Below are positions 37,432 to 45,984 of a stretch of DNA of 64,000 bases, piece by piece. Source of the stretch: Pseudothauera nasutitermitis (GTDB lineage: Bacteria; Pseudomonadota; Gammaproteobacteria; Burkholderiales; Rhodocyclaceae); assembly GCF_004801295.1 (NCBI RefSeq), contig NZ_SSOC01000001.1, forward strand, positions 558,001-622,000, given 5' to 3'. The translations under genes and the position numbers were made by a program. Every line of letters begins with the position of its first letter. The stretch's first letter is position 1. The notes below the pieces were generated by a model. The model was given only the letters and a program-made list of their open reading frames with translations. It was not told the DNA's origin and searched no databases.

Positions 37432-38334
37432 ATGGCAGAAGATTCTTCCCGGCTTGTCGCCGAAACCTTCGCACTAGCGGCCCGGCACGGCTTGCATTTG
37501 GCGGGCGCCGTTACCTTCAACGAGACGGGTCTCGACTTTCGGGTCGGATTCGCGACGGACACGGCGGGGCGGCGCTGGGTGCTCAGGATTCCCCGCCGCG
37601 ATGACGTGCGACCCAAGATCGAACGCGAGGCACGAATCCTGGATTTCGTGAAGCAGCGGCTTCCGGTCGAGGTGCCGGACTGGCAGGTGCGGGGCCCCGA
37701 TCTGGTGGCGTATCCCATGCTGACGGACCCCATGGCGCTCGTCTTCGACGCCGGGACCCATGCCGTTACCTGGAACATCGACCAGGGGGCTGAAATCTAT
37801 GTGACCAGCCTCGCCGAGGTGCTTGTGGCGTTGCACGCGTCACCAGTGGAGGAGGCGGTAGCGGCCGGTATTCCTGCCTCCTCTCCGGAGGAGGCACGGA
37901 TCAAGGTCCGCCAGGATCTGGAGCGCGTGAAGCAGGAAATCGGCATCGGCCGGGATCTGGAAGCGCGGTGCCGGCGCTGGCTGGACAGCGATAGGCTCTG
38001 GCCCGACTTCTCCGTTCTCACCCATGGCGACCTCTACATCGGGCATGTCACTGCTGCGGCCGATGCACGCGTCAGCGGTGTGATCGACTGGACGGAGGCG
38101 GAGATCAGCGATCCGTCGATCGACTTCGCCGGCCATCTCGCGGCCTTCAGTCCGGAGAGCCTGGAGCGGCTCGTCGCCGCCTACGAACTCGCCGGCGGCC
38201 GTACCTGGCCCGCCATGGTGGCGCACATCGAGGAGAGGCACGCCGCTTCGCCGATCAAGTACGGCATCTTTGCGATCAGCACCGGCAACGAGCAGAACCT
38301 CGCGGCGGCCAAAGCCCAGCTTGGTGCGGGATAG
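37432..38334 (+). CDS. Macrolide 2'-phosphotransferase of the Mph(A) type
   Basis: 300 aa aminoglycoside/macrolide kinase-fold enzyme that would inactivate macrolides by phosphorylating the 2'-OH of the desosamine sugar. Nearly every signature of Mph(A) is recognisable: ALAARHGLHL, RRWVLRIPRRDDV, VPDWQV with LVAYPML, the catalytic loop SVLTHGDLYIGHV (about residues 198-210), GVIDWTEAEISDPSIDFA and the ending NEQNLAAAKAQL. Length equals the family's. It is clearly diverged, not a recent copy of the clinical gene. It follows a decayed attC, so it may be the last cassette, with its own attC lost. A YdeI-like gene begins 11 bases downstream. Confidence 0.88.
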   Translation: MAEDSSRLVAETFALAARHGLHLAGAVTFNETGLDFRVGFATDTAGRRWVLRIPRRDDVRPKIEREARILDFVKQRLPVEVPDWQVRGPDLVAYPMLTDPMALVFDAGTHAVTWNIDQGAEIYVTSLAEVLVALHASPVEEAVAAGIPASSPEEARIKVRQDLERVKQEIGIGRDLEARCRRWLDSDRLWPDFSVLTHGDLYIGHVTAAADARVSGVIDWTEAEISDPSIDFAGHLAAFSPESLERLVAAYELAGGRTWPAMVAHIEERHAASPIKYGIFAISTGNEQNLAAAKAQLGAG

Positions 38335-38344
38335 GCGGCAATAC

Positions 38345-38611
38345 ATGGAGGACGCGGTGAGTTCTGAGTTCTCTGGCTTGAAGCGGCCAAAGCATCCAAT
38401 GCCGGAATTCGTTGCACGGGCACTGAATGAGCGTGGCCTGATGGGGGCTTACAAGGACCGTCCCGCCTATCAGCAGAACGACTACATCGGCTGGATAAAC
38501 CGGGCGAAGCGCCAGGAAACCAAGGAGAAGAGGCTCTCCCGGATGTTGGATGAGCTTGAAGCCGGTGGTATCTACATGAACATGAAGCACACCGCGTCAG
38601 CAAGGAAATGA
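38345..38611 (+). CDS. YdeI/OmpD-associated family protein (short form)
   Basis: 88 aa. RPKHPMPEFVARALNERGLM, AYQQNDYIGWINRAKR and ETKEKRLSRMLDELEAGG form the C-terminal bacteriocin-resistance (YdeI/OmpD-associated) domain; the N-terminal DUF1801-like half of longer relatives is absent. Function is not established beyond the family's link to antimicrobial-peptide resistance. The ATG at 38345 lies 11 bases after the mph stop. Its end overlaps the 3' end of the convergent aadA-like gene by 15 bases. Confidence 0.7.
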   Translation: MEDAVSSEFSGLKRPKHPMPEFVARALNERGLMGAYKDRPAYQQNDYIGWINRAKRQETKEKRLSRMLDELEAGGIYMNMKHTASARK

Positions 38612-39415
38612 TCGGTCGGCTTTATGCTCATTGAGCAGCTTGGCGATTTCGGCTTTGACGAAAAGAACGTACCCGGCCACCTGGCCCGCGCGCAAGGCCA
38701 GGCGGTCCTCCGCATGCCCAAGATAGGCCTGCCGGGCTTCAAGCAATACGGCATGATGTTCGGCGGGCAAACGCGCCAGCGCCCAGTCGGCAGCGGTGTC
38801 CTTCGGTACGATCTTTCCGGTTGCCGCGCTGTACCAGATGCGGGCCAGGGTGAGCACGACATTCCGTTCATCGCCCGCCCAGTCCGGCGGCGAGTTCCAC
38901 AGTTTCAGCGCGTCGGCCAACGCCATGGCAAGATCGCGCTCGGGTACCGGATCGAAAAAGTCCTCCGCCGGTGGGCCCACCAAGGCGGTGCTGTGTTGCC
39001 TTGCCTTGGTCAGCAGGATCGCCAGATCGGCATCGCTGGCGGCGGGCTCGCAGACGCCGGCAAGAATGTCGTGGCGCAGCCATTCCCCGAATTGCAGTTC
39101 CCGCCTGGGCGGGTAACGCCACGGCACGATGTCGCCGTGCCCGACCACGGTGACTTCCAGGGCGCGCAGGGCTGCGTCCTGGCCGGGCGGTGCGGAAATT
39201 TTCAGCAGGTCGAGCAGCAGCGCCTGCCGCACGGCTTCTGCGGGCCGTGCCGCCACGGTAACCAGCAGATCAATGTCGCTGTAGGGCTTCAGGCCGCCAT
39301 CCAGCACGGAGCCGTACACATGCACGGCCAGCAGCGTCGGGGCCAGATGACGCTCGATGACGCCGAGCGCCTGTGACAACTGCGCGGAGATTTCGGTGGG
39401 TACGCGGTTGTTCAT
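38597..39415 (-). CDS. AadA-type aminoglycoside (3'')(9) nucleotidyltransferase
   Basis: 272 aa enzyme predicted to adenylylate streptomycin and spectinomycin. It matches AadA from end to end: VIERHLAPTLLAVHVYGS, the nucleotidyltransferase motif GGLKPYSDIDLLVTV (about residues 36-50, Asp pair), IVPWRYPPRRELQFGEW, LWNSPPDWAGDERNVVLTL, RIWYSAATGKI and LEARQAYLGHAEDRL. It is clearly related to but distinct from the mobile aadA cassettes. It is reversed relative to the array and shows no attC at its 3' end, so it looks like a resident chromosomal ant(3'') gene rather than a cassette. Confidence 0.9.
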   Translation of the reverse strand: MNNRVPTEISAQLSQALGVIERHLAPTLLAVHVYGSVLDGGLKPYSDIDLLVTVAARPAEAVRQALLLDLLKISAPPGQDAALRALEVTVVGHGDIVPWRYPPRRELQFGEWLRHDILAGVCEPAASDADLAILLTKARQHSTALVGPPAEDFFDPVPERDLAMALADALKLWNSPPDWAGDERNVVLTLARIWYSAATGKIVPKDTAADWALARLPAEHHAVLLEARQAYLGHAEDRLALRAGQVAGYVLFVKAEIAKLLNEHKADRSFPC

Positions 39416-39460
39416 GGCATGAAGCGGGTTCCGCCTCGGGGGAGGCGGAAACGGAGATGG

Positions 39461-40144
39461 CTAGAATCTCGGGTTGATGCTCAGCGACAGCATGGCCGAT
39501 AGCTGGCACAGCGGCCTTCCTGAGTCTTGCTGCAATGCATTGAAGGCCTCCTGCACGGTTTGCATGTCGCGCTGGCTGGTGGGGTCGTGGTCAATGATGC
39601 CTGCGGCTTTCAGGCGCGCGACCACGTCGCTGGTCAATAGGAAGGTGTCCTTGCCGACCAGGCGCAGGAATCCGGCGGCCGAGCGTCCGCCCAGGCGAGC
39701 GCCCCGTTTGCCCAGCAAATGCCATAGGCCGATGATGTCGGTGCCCGGCCAGTCGGCGATGAATTCGCCGAAACTGCGGCCCTGTTCCTGGCGAATGTCC
39801 AGGATGAACTGGGCGTTCTGGGGGATGGTCTGCAGTTTGGCGAGGTGGCGGATGATCCGGTCGTTTTTCATATGGCCTTCGATCTGCTCAGGGCTGAGCA
39901 GCGCCATTTTCTCGGGCGCAAAACCCCAGAAGGTTTCTTCGAAGGCAGGCCATTTTGCATCGACCACCGAGTGCTGCATGCCGGCCTGGAATACCCGCTG
40001 GCTCATGGCAGACAGATAGCGGTCGTCGCTTTTCTGCTTCAACTCTTCGGGGGTAAGCGCCTTGGGCAGGAAAGCCTCCATGGCTTCGTCCGATTCGAAG
40101 CGCTTGCGTACGGTGTCGTAAAGCCAGCGGTAGTCAAGGGTCAT
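39461..40144 (-). CDS. DNA-3-methyladenine glycosylase I-like protein
   Basis: 227 aa. The HhH-GPD-like Tag pattern is seen in YLSAMSQRVFQAGMQ, WPAFEETFWGF and DIIGLWHLLGKRGARLGG. Tag removes 3-methyladenine from DNA. The Zn-binding Cys/His set of classical Tag is not obvious at the N-terminus, so this is a divergent member of the family. GAGG precedes the ATG at 40144. It lies downstream of the toxin-antitoxin genes on the same strand, with a tiny open frame between. Confidence 0.65.
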   Translation of the reverse strand: MTLDYRWLYDTVRKRFESDEAMEAFLPKALTPEELKQKSDDRYLSAMSQRVFQAGMQHSVVDAKWPAFEETFWGFAPEKMALLSPEQIEGHMKNDRIIRHLAKLQTIPQNAQFILDIRQEQGRSFGEFIADWPGTDIIGLWHLLGKRGARLGGRSAAGFLRLVGKDTFLLTSDVVARLKAAGIIDHDPTSQRDMQTVQEAFNALQQDSGRPLCQLSAMLSLSINPRF

Positions 40145-40151
40145 GCTTGCC

Positions 40152-40235
40152 TCATTTTGTTCCGGCATCGAATGCCTCGTGGAATTTGGCGATGCCTTGC
40201 GGCACAGATTGCGAGAAGGAAATGGGCTGCGTCAT
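40152..40235 (-). CDS. Possible 27-residue small protein bridging toxin and tag genes
   Basis: An ATG at 40235 overlaps the toxin stop as ATGA, and the frame (MTQPISFSQSVPQGIAK, then FHEAFDAGTK) ends eight bases before the tag-like start. Its position suggests either a translational coupling leader or a gene remnant. No family is recognisable and coding is unproven. Confidence 0.3.
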   Translation of the reverse strand: MTQPISFSQSVPQGIAKFHEAFDAGTK

Positions 40236-40738
40236 TGTGGCGCTCCGGCAAAACGCCGTGCATCCTTGAGCAGCAGGATCAGCTGCCCCTCACGCACCGG
40301 CGTCGGCTCGAAGCCGAAGCGCCGGTAGAAGGCATCCGCCTGGGCGTCGACCGGGTGCGTCAGCAAGGCGCGGATGCCCGCTTGTTCCGCAATGACCATC
40401 GTGCGCAGGATGGCGTCCTGCAGCAGGCTGGAGCCCAGGCCTTTGCGCTGGTAATCGAGGTCGACGGCCAGCCTTGCCAGAATCACCAGCGGAATCGGAT
40501 ATCGGCCCATGCCGCGACGAACGCGCTCGGGCGCTTCCAGCGTATCGATCTGGCCGACGGTCAGGCTGTAGTAACCGGCAATCCGGTCACCTGCGCAGGC
40601 CACGAAGGTTCTCGCCGAGCCGCCGGCCTGCGCCTGGCGTGCATGCTGCAGCAGCCAATGGGTGAGTGCCGGTTTGCCGCAGTCGAAATCGTCCAGGCGG
40701 TGGTGCGCCCCGAGTGCTTGCGGCTTCGACAGCTTCAT
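40232..40738 (-). CDS. TacT-type GNAT toxin
   Basis: 168 aa acetyltransferase toxin. HHRLDDFDCGKPALTHWLLQ, then the stretch around ARTFVACAGDRIAGYYSL, LARLAVDLDYQRKGLGSSLL (acetyl-CoA motif Q/RxxGxG) and AFYRRFGFEP are the hallmarks of DUF1778-linked toxins, which acetylate the amino acid on aminoacyl-tRNA and stop translation. The start overlaps the antitoxin gene by four bases. TA pairs often stabilise integron arrays and islands; this one lies about 2 kb beyond the array. Confidence 0.9.
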   Translation of the reverse strand: MKLSKPQALGAHHRLDDFDCGKPALTHWLLQHARQAQAGGSARTFVACAGDRIAGYYSLTVGQIDTLEAPERVRRGMGRYPIPLVILARLAVDLDYQRKGLGSSLLQDAILRTMVIAEQAGIRALLTHPVDAQADAFYRRFGFEPTPVREGQLILLLKDARRFAGAPQ

Positions 40739-41019
40739 TTACCGGCCCAGACCGGGGGCCGGGAAAAAAGGTCGGCCAGCCCGGAGTTGTCCGATTCCGG
40801 GCGGTCCAGCATGTCCATGAGTGCCTGATACTGGCTGCCGGAAACCATGAACAGGCGCTGGTCGAGCAGGGTCTGCTCGGCGGCCTGGCAGGCGGCATCG
40901 AGAATGAAGTCGGTCAGTGACTTGTGTGCAGCCTCGGCCGCCCGACGCAGCACGGCTTCCTGTTCAGGGGTTGCGCGCAGGCCGAGCCGGGCAGAGCGGG
41001 CAGAAGTGGCGGTGGGCAT
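40735..41019 (-). CDS. TacA-type DUF1778 antitoxin
   Basis: 94 aa. The N-terminal ribbon-helix-helix (ARLGLRATPEQEAVLRRAA, then HKSLTDFILDAACQAAE) would bind the operator. The C-terminal tail (YQALMDMLDRPESDNSGLAD) is the segment that wraps the toxin. It is the first gene of the pair and probably autoregulates with the toxin. Confidence 0.9.
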   Translation of the reverse strand: MPTATSARSARLGLRATPEQEAVLRRAAEAAHKSLTDFILDAACQAAEQTLLDQRLFMVSGSQYQALMDMLDRPESDNSGLADLFSRPPVWAGK

Positions 41020-41143
41020 GGCAGTGCCTCCTCATTCGGGTACATCGGCTGCCATGTTAGTACAAATGACGCAATGCGGCTAATTGCGGCCGATCCGGGC
41101 GGCACCGAGGGGCATGGGCTCCGGGCGGGTGCATCAGGGTTTC

Positions 41144-41163
41144 AAATAGGAATCAGTTGCACA
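41144..41163 (+). promoter_or_regulatory. Candidate Fur box before the sigma/anti-sigma gene
   Basis: AAATAGGAATCAGTTGCACA shares AAT-N4-ATCA-x-TTGCA with common Fur sites and lies about 40 bases before the start of an iron-signalling gene. By-eye match only. Confidence 0.4.
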
Positions 41164-41199
41164 TAAAATCGCCATTTCCCCTTTTCTCCAGGAAAAACG

Positions 41200-42489
41200 G
41201 TGCCCGGTTCCGCTTCCAATCCCTTGCTGGCTTGCTATCAGGAGCATTACACAGGTCTGCTGCAGTTTCTGATCAAGCGCACCGGCTGCCGCGAAACCGC
41301 GCGCGAACTGGTGCAGGAAACCTGGCTCAGCCTGGCTGAGCAACCGCTCGACAGCCTGCCCGAATCCGCCGGGCAGGATTGGCGCGCCTACATCTTCACC
41401 ATCGCCGCAAACCGCGCCATCGACCACCAGCGCCGTGCGTGCCTCGCCCGCGAGCGCTTCGCCGAACTGCCGGACGGCGTGGAGGCCGAGGCCGGCGCCG
41501 GCAGCGACACGGTGCGCCGCCATGCCCATCGGGAAGCGCTGCAAGCGGTGCAGGACTGCCTCGACGGATTGCCCGAGCGCACCCGCGACATCTTCCTGGC
41601 CGACCGCCTGGAGGGCGAGAAGCGCGAAGGCATCGCGCGGCGCCACGGCGTTTCGCTGGCCACGGTGGAGCGCGAGGTCATGCTGGCGATGGACCACGTC
41701 GAACAGGCCATGCTGAGCTGGCAGGGCGAGGCGGTGCCCGAACGCCGGGGACGGCGCCGGAACCTGGCGCGCCTGCTCGGCCTCGGCGCCGGCACGGCGG
41801 TGCTCCCCACACTGTGGCAGGCTTGGCGGCACTGGGTGCCGGTCTACCACGCCGACCTCGCTTCCGCGCCCGGCCGCTTCCACGGCGAAGCCCTGCCGGA
41901 CGGCAGCACCGTGCTGCTCGACGGTGCCAGCGCCATCGCGCTGGCCTACTACCGCACGCGGCGCACCGCGCACCTGCGCCAGGGCGGCGCCTTCTTCGCC
42001 ATCGCCCCGGATGGCGCGCGGCCCTTCACCGTCACCGCGCTCGACGTCTCGGTCGAGGTGCTGGGCACGCGCTTTGCCGTGGATATCGAACGCGACTGGG
42101 TGAGGGTGGATGTCGAATCCGGCCGTGTCCAGGTGCGGGCCGGCGATGGCGGGCAACACCTGCTGACCGCCGGGCAGAGCCTGCGGGTGCGCGCAGGGGG
42201 CAGTTCCGCCGAACCGGGCGGGGCCGGGCAGGGCGCGGGCCTTCCCGTGGCGCCGTGGCGCGACGGCTGGCTGGACTTCCAGCACACCCCGCTGGCGCTG
42301 GTGGCCGAACGCCTGTCGCGCTACAGCGCCGAGCCGATCCGGGTCGCGCCGGCCGTCGGCGGGCTGCCGGTGATCGCGCGCGTCCACATCGCCGAGCGCG
42401 ACAACTGGCTGCGCCTGTTGCCCGCCATCCTGCCGGTGGAGGCGCGCCGCAGCACCGACGGAAGCTGGCGCATCGAGGCACGGCACTGA
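41200..42489 (+). CDS. Single-polypeptide ECF sigma / FecR-type anti-sigma hybrid
   Basis: 429 aa. Residues 1-175 are an iron-starvation ECF sigma factor: region 2 (LLQFLIKRTGCRETARELVQ, ETWLSL, then YIFTIAANRAIDHQR) and region 4 (LDGLPERTRDIFLADRLEGE, with RRHGVSLATVEREVMLAM). A weakly hydrophobic segment (about 187-208) leads to a periplasmic FecR domain (LPDGSTVLLDGASAIALAYY, about 232-300) and the C-terminal receptor-interacting part (LDFQHTPLALVAERLSRYS to the end). The separate cytoplasmic DUF4880 helix of FecR is missing. The layout matches IutY, the hybrid described in Pseudomonas putida. It would be released by proteolysis when the downstream STN receptor binds its ligand. GTG start with AGGA upstream. 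Confidence 0.9.
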   Translation: MPGSASNPLLACYQEHYTGLLQFLIKRTGCRETARELVQETWLSLAEQPLDSLPESAGQDWRAYIFTIAANRAIDHQRRACLARERFAELPDGVEAEAGAGSDTVRRHAHREALQAVQDCLDGLPERTRDIFLADRLEGEKREGIARRHGVSLATVEREVMLAMDHVEQAMLSWQGEAVPERRGRRRNLARLLGLGAGTAVLPTLWQAWRHWVPVYHADLASAPGRFHGEALPDGSTVLLDGASAIALAYYRTRRTAHLRQGGAFFAIAPDGARPFTVTALDVSVEVLGTRFAVDIERDWVRVDVESGRVQVRAGDGGQHLLTAGQSLRVRAGGSSAEPGGAGQGAGLPVAPWRDGWLDFQHTPLALVAERLSRYSAEPIRVAPAVGGLPVIARVHIAERDNWLRLLPAILPVEARRSTDGSWRIEARH

Positions 42490-42572
42490 GGCCGGCGCAG
42501 AAGCCGGCGGCGCCGCGCGCGGGCGGAAATTTCCGTGGTGCGTGAGGGTAATTTTCGTCTCGTTCGTTCTGC

Positions 42573-42598
42573 GGGTTGAAGTCTCCTTTTTTCAACCC
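42573..42598 (+). promoter_or_regulatory. Perfect 8-bp inverted repeat before the siderophore receptor
   Basis: GGGTTGAA (42573-42580) and TTCAACCC (42591-42598), separated by ten bases, in the 129-base gap between the hybrid regulator and the receptor. It could be an operator or an RNA hairpin upstream of the AGGAAC ribosome site. A GGTAAT element at 42547-42552 could be the -35 of an ECF promoter. Confidence 0.45.
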
Positions 42599-42618
42599 GA
42601 ACAGGAACACGCCCCGCC

Positions 42619-44994
42619 ATGAAGCTACGCAAACCTCTGCTGGCCGCCGCTGTCCTTTCCCTGGGCATGCATGCCGCCACGGCATCTGCCGCAGCGTTCG
42701 AACTGCCCGCCCAACCCCTCGACCAGGCCCTGGGCGAGTTCGCCCGCCAGGCCGGCCTGCAACTGCTGGCTTCTCCATCGCTCACCCAGGGCCTGCAAGG
42801 CCGTCCCGTCGCCCGCACCACCAGCGTTTCCGGCGCATTGGCGCAACTGCTCGCCGGCACCGGGCTGCGCGGGCGGGTGGAGGGCGACACCCTGATCATC
42901 GAACGCGCCGGGGGCGAGACCGTGCTGGAGGTGGTGTCGGTGACGGCGCAGGGGCTGGGCGGCGCCCACGATGCCTCGCCCATCGCCACGCGCAGCTATG
43001 GCGCCAGCAAGACCGATACGGCGATCGTCGAGATCCCGCAATCGGTTTCCGTGGTCACCCGCCAGCAGATGGACCAGATGGGCGCGCAGAGCGTGGAGCA
43101 GTCCGTGGGCTATCTGGCCGGGGTGGGCACGGGCATCTACGGCAAGGACAGCCGCGTGGATGAAATCTGGGTGCGCGGCTTTCGCACCGGCAGCTTCGCC
43201 AACAACATGTACGTGGATGGCCTGCGCCCGCCGGGCAGCAGCGCCGGTGCCGCCGCGCTGTCCACGCGCTTCGACAGTTATGGCCTGGAGCGCGTGGAAG
43301 TGTTGCGCGGCCCCTCGTCCGTGCTGTACGGGCAGGTGACCCCCGGCGGCCTGGTCAACATCCGCAGCAAGCGGCCGCCGCAGGAAGCGCAGCGCCAGGT
43401 GGGGCTGCAGACCGACAGCGAAGGGCTGATCCGCGCCAATGTGGACATCGGCGGCCCCATCGACGAAGAGCGCACCTGGCTGTACCGGCTGGTCAGTTCG
43501 GCCTCGCGTACGGACACGGAGGTCGATCACGTCGAACTGAAACGGGTTTTCTTCAACCCCAGCCTGACCTGGCAGCCCTCCGCGCGCACTTCCGTGACCA
43601 TGCTGGTCAATTACCAGCGTGATCGCGGCGGCGCCACCTGGCAGCGCCTGCCGGTGGTCGGCACCTACCTGGATTCGCCCTACGGCAAGGTGCCGCGCAG
43701 CTTCTTCCAGGGCGAACCGGACTTCGACCGCTACGACCGCGACCAGATCGCCATCGGCTATTCGCTGGAGCAGTTCATCGGCGAATCGGTCAAGTTGCGC
43801 CAGAACGTGCGCTACATCGAGGTGGACATGAACTACGACAGCGTGGCACGCCGCACGCTGGGGGCCGACGGGCGCACCCTGACGGGCAACGCGGAATCGC
43901 ACGAAAACCACAGCAAGGGGTTCAGCGCGGACACCAACCTGCTCTACGCGCTGGAAACCGGCGCGGTCGCGCACATGCTGCTGGGCGGGTTCGACTATCA
44001 GAAGACCGATATCGAACTCGCCTCGGCCACCGGCACGGTCGGCCCGCTGGACCTGTACGCGCCGGTATACGGCTCGCCCGTGGTGATCGGCGAACGCACG
44101 CCCAACTCGGAGAGCGGCCGCATCCAGTCGGGCGTCTATCTGCAGGATCAGATGTTCTGGAACAACTGGACCTTGACCGCCGGTCTGCGCCACGACTGGG
44201 CCAGGACCAGGACGGTAGCGCTGCGCAGCAACACGCGCACCAGCGAGTCCACCGAGGCCACCACCGGCCGTATCGGGGTGACCTATCTGTTCGACAGCGG
44301 CGTGGCGCCGTATGCGAGCTATTCGACCTCCTTCGTGCCGTCCAGCGGCGAGGACTATCACGGCAAGGCCTTCGATCCGGTGGAAGGCAGGCAGATCGAG
44401 CTTGGCATCAAATACCAGCCGCCCGGCAGCCGCAATCTGGTGACGGCCTCCCTCTACGAGATCACCCAGAGCAACATCCTCACCCCCGACCCGGACCCGA
44501 CCCATACCTGCAATGGCGGCCTGTGCCGCGTGCAGACCGGCGAAGGCCGGGTGCGCGGCTTCGAGCTGGAAGGCAGCTACGCGCTGACCAGGACGCTGAG
44601 CATCAGCGCTTCCTACACCTACATGGATACCGAGGTCACCGAGAGCAACAGCACCGACCTGGGCAAGCGCCTCGCGCACGTGCCGAAGGAAATGATGGCG
44701 GCGCGCTTCGACTGGCGCGCCGCGCGCGGCCTGAGCCTGGGCATGGGCGCGCGCTACACGGGTTCCTCCTACGGCGACAACGCCAACACGCTGAAAAACG
44801 CCTCGCGCACGCTGGTGGACGCCTCGCTGCGCTACGATCTGGCGGAACTGGATGCCAGCCTGCGCGGCCTGCACCTGAACGTGAACGCCAGCAACCTGTT
44901 CGACAAGGAATACGTCACATGCAACAGCCTCACCTCGTTCTGCTTCTATGGCGCGGGCCGGCTGGTTTCCGCCACCCTGAGCTACGACTGGTGA
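42619..44994 (+). CDS. TonB-dependent ferric-siderophore receptor with STN signalling domain
   Basis: 791 aa. Signal peptide (about 1-26, ATASAAA), STN domain (FELPAQPLDQALGEFARQAG, about 28-95), then the plug (IPQSVSVVTRQQMDQMGA, RGFRTGSFANNMYVDGLRPP, RVEVLRGPSSVLYGQ-like) and a 22-strand barrel ending in an aromatic residue (LSYDW). It is in the FhuA/FoxA/FpvA-like group. The upstream sigma/anti-sigma hybrid and this STN domain form a cell-surface-signalling loop. The downstream esterases suggest an ester-bearing or otherwise hydrolysable siderophore. The ligand is not deducible from sequence. Confidence 0.92.
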   Translation: MKLRKPLLAAAVLSLGMHAATASAAAFELPAQPLDQALGEFARQAGLQLLASPSLTQGLQGRPVARTTSVSGALAQLLAGTGLRGRVEGDTLIIERAGGETVLEVVSVTAQGLGGAHDASPIATRSYGASKTDTAIVEIPQSVSVVTRQQMDQMGAQSVEQSVGYLAGVGTGIYGKDSRVDEIWVRGFRTGSFANNMYVDGLRPPGSSAGAAALSTRFDSYGLERVEVLRGPSSVLYGQVTPGGLVNIRSKRPPQEAQRQVGLQTDSEGLIRANVDIGGPIDEERTWLYRLVSSASRTDTEVDHVELKRVFFNPSLTWQPSARTSVTMLVNYQRDRGGATWQRLPVVGTYLDSPYGKVPRSFFQGEPDFDRYDRDQIAIGYSLEQFIGESVKLRQNVRYIEVDMNYDSVARRTLGADGRTLTGNAESHENHSKGFSADTNLLYALETGAVAHMLLGGFDYQKTDIELASATGTVGPLDLYAPVYGSPVVIGERTPNSESGRIQSGVYLQDQMFWNNWTLTAGLRHDWARTRTVALRSNTRTSESTEATTGRIGVTYLFDSGVAPYASYSTSFVPSSGEDYHGKAFDPVEGRQIELGIKYQPPGSRNLVTASLYEITQSNILTPDPDPTHTCNGGLCRVQTGEGRVRGFELEGSYALTRTLSISASYTYMDTEVTESNSTDLGKRLAHVPKEMMAARFDWRAARGLSLGMGARYTGSSYGDNANTLKNASRTLVDASLRYDLAELDASLRGLHLNVNASNLFDKEYVTCNSLTSFCFYGAGRLVSATLSYDW

Positions 44995-45981
44995 ATGGCC
45001 ATGAGCCCGGTTGATCTCCTCAAACGGCGCGGCGTCCTGCTGGGGCTGTCCGCGTTGGCACTGCCCCGGCCCCTGCGGGCGCAGACTGCCGCCGGCGCGG
45101 CCGAAAGCGCGGAAAGTGTGGAAAGCGCCCGCCCGCGCCGCGCCAGCCAGACGCCCGCCGAAACGATCGTCGATGAACGGGTGGAATCCTTCACCCTCAA
45201 CAGTTCCGCGCACAGCGGCGAGCCGTGGCGCATCCATCTGGCCCGGCCGCGCGGCGCGGCGCCGGCGGCGGGCTACCGGGCGCTCTACCTGCTCGACGGC
45301 AACGCCAGCTTTCCGCTGGCCTGGCACGCCCTGGCCGCGCTGCGCGCGGCGCGGCCGGCGCTGGCCGAGGCGCTGGACCGGCTGGCGCTGGTGGGCATCG
45401 GCTACCCGTCCGGCCTGCGCATCGACACACCGCGGCGCTACCACGACTTCACCCCCTACACGGCCGAGGAGTTCCGCCGCGCGCGCGGCGTCGATCTGGC
45501 CACCGGCGGGCGGCAGGTGTTTCTGGACTTCCTGGCGCGGGACGTCCGCGAAGCCATCGCCCGGCGTTTGCCCATCGACCCGCAGCAGCAAACCCTGTTC
45601 GGCCATTCGCTCGGCGGCCTGTTCACCCTGCACGTGCTCTACAACCGGCCCGAGCTGTTCCAGCACTACGTGGCCACCGACCCCTCCTTCTGGTGGAACG
45701 GCTCGTCGGTGCTGCAGGAACAGGCGGCTTTTGTGGCGGGCGCGCGGGCGGCAGGGGGAAAGCTCGCCAGCCCACTGCGGCTGCTGGTGGAAAACGCCGG
45801 CGCCGACGCGGAACGCGCCGCCCGCCCGACCCCCGCCGCCAGCCTGGCGGGCCTGGACGGCCTGCGGGTGTGGCACCGGATCGTCGCGGGAGAAACCCAC
45901 GGCTCGCTGATCGGCCCGGCCGCGGCCGACGCGGTGCTGTTTGCCGTGGACCAGGTGCCGGAAGGCGCGCAAAGGCTTTGA
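44995..45981 (+). CDS. Putative siderophore esterase (esterase D/Fes-like), copy 1
   Basis: 328 aa alpha/beta hydrolase of the putative-esterase family. The N-terminus LLKRRGVLLGLSALALPRPLRA looks like an export signal with a twin Arg. The body has YLLDGNASFPLAWHAL, the nucleophile motif FGHSLGGLFTLH (Ser about residue 202), then TDPSFWWNG and the His in AGETHGS. This is the pattern of Fes/IroE/BesA-type esterases, which open ferric siderophores to release iron. The start follows the receptor stop directly (TGA-ATG); a second in-frame ATG lies six bases further. Confidence 0.82.
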   Translation: MAMSPVDLLKRRGVLLGLSALALPRPLRAQTAAGAAESAESVESARPRRASQTPAETIVDERVESFTLNSSAHSGEPWRIHLARPRGAAPAAGYRALYLLDGNASFPLAWHALAALRAARPALAEALDRLALVGIGYPSGLRIDTPRRYHDFTPYTAEEFRRARGVDLATGGRQVFLDFLARDVREAIARRLPIDPQQQTLFGHSLGGLFTLHVLYNRPELFQHYVATDPSFWWNGSSVLQEQAAFVAGARAAGGKLASPLRLLVENAGADAERAARPTPAASLAGLDGLRVWHRIVAGETHGSLIGPAAADAVLFAVDQVPEGAQRL

Positions 45982-45984
45982 CGG

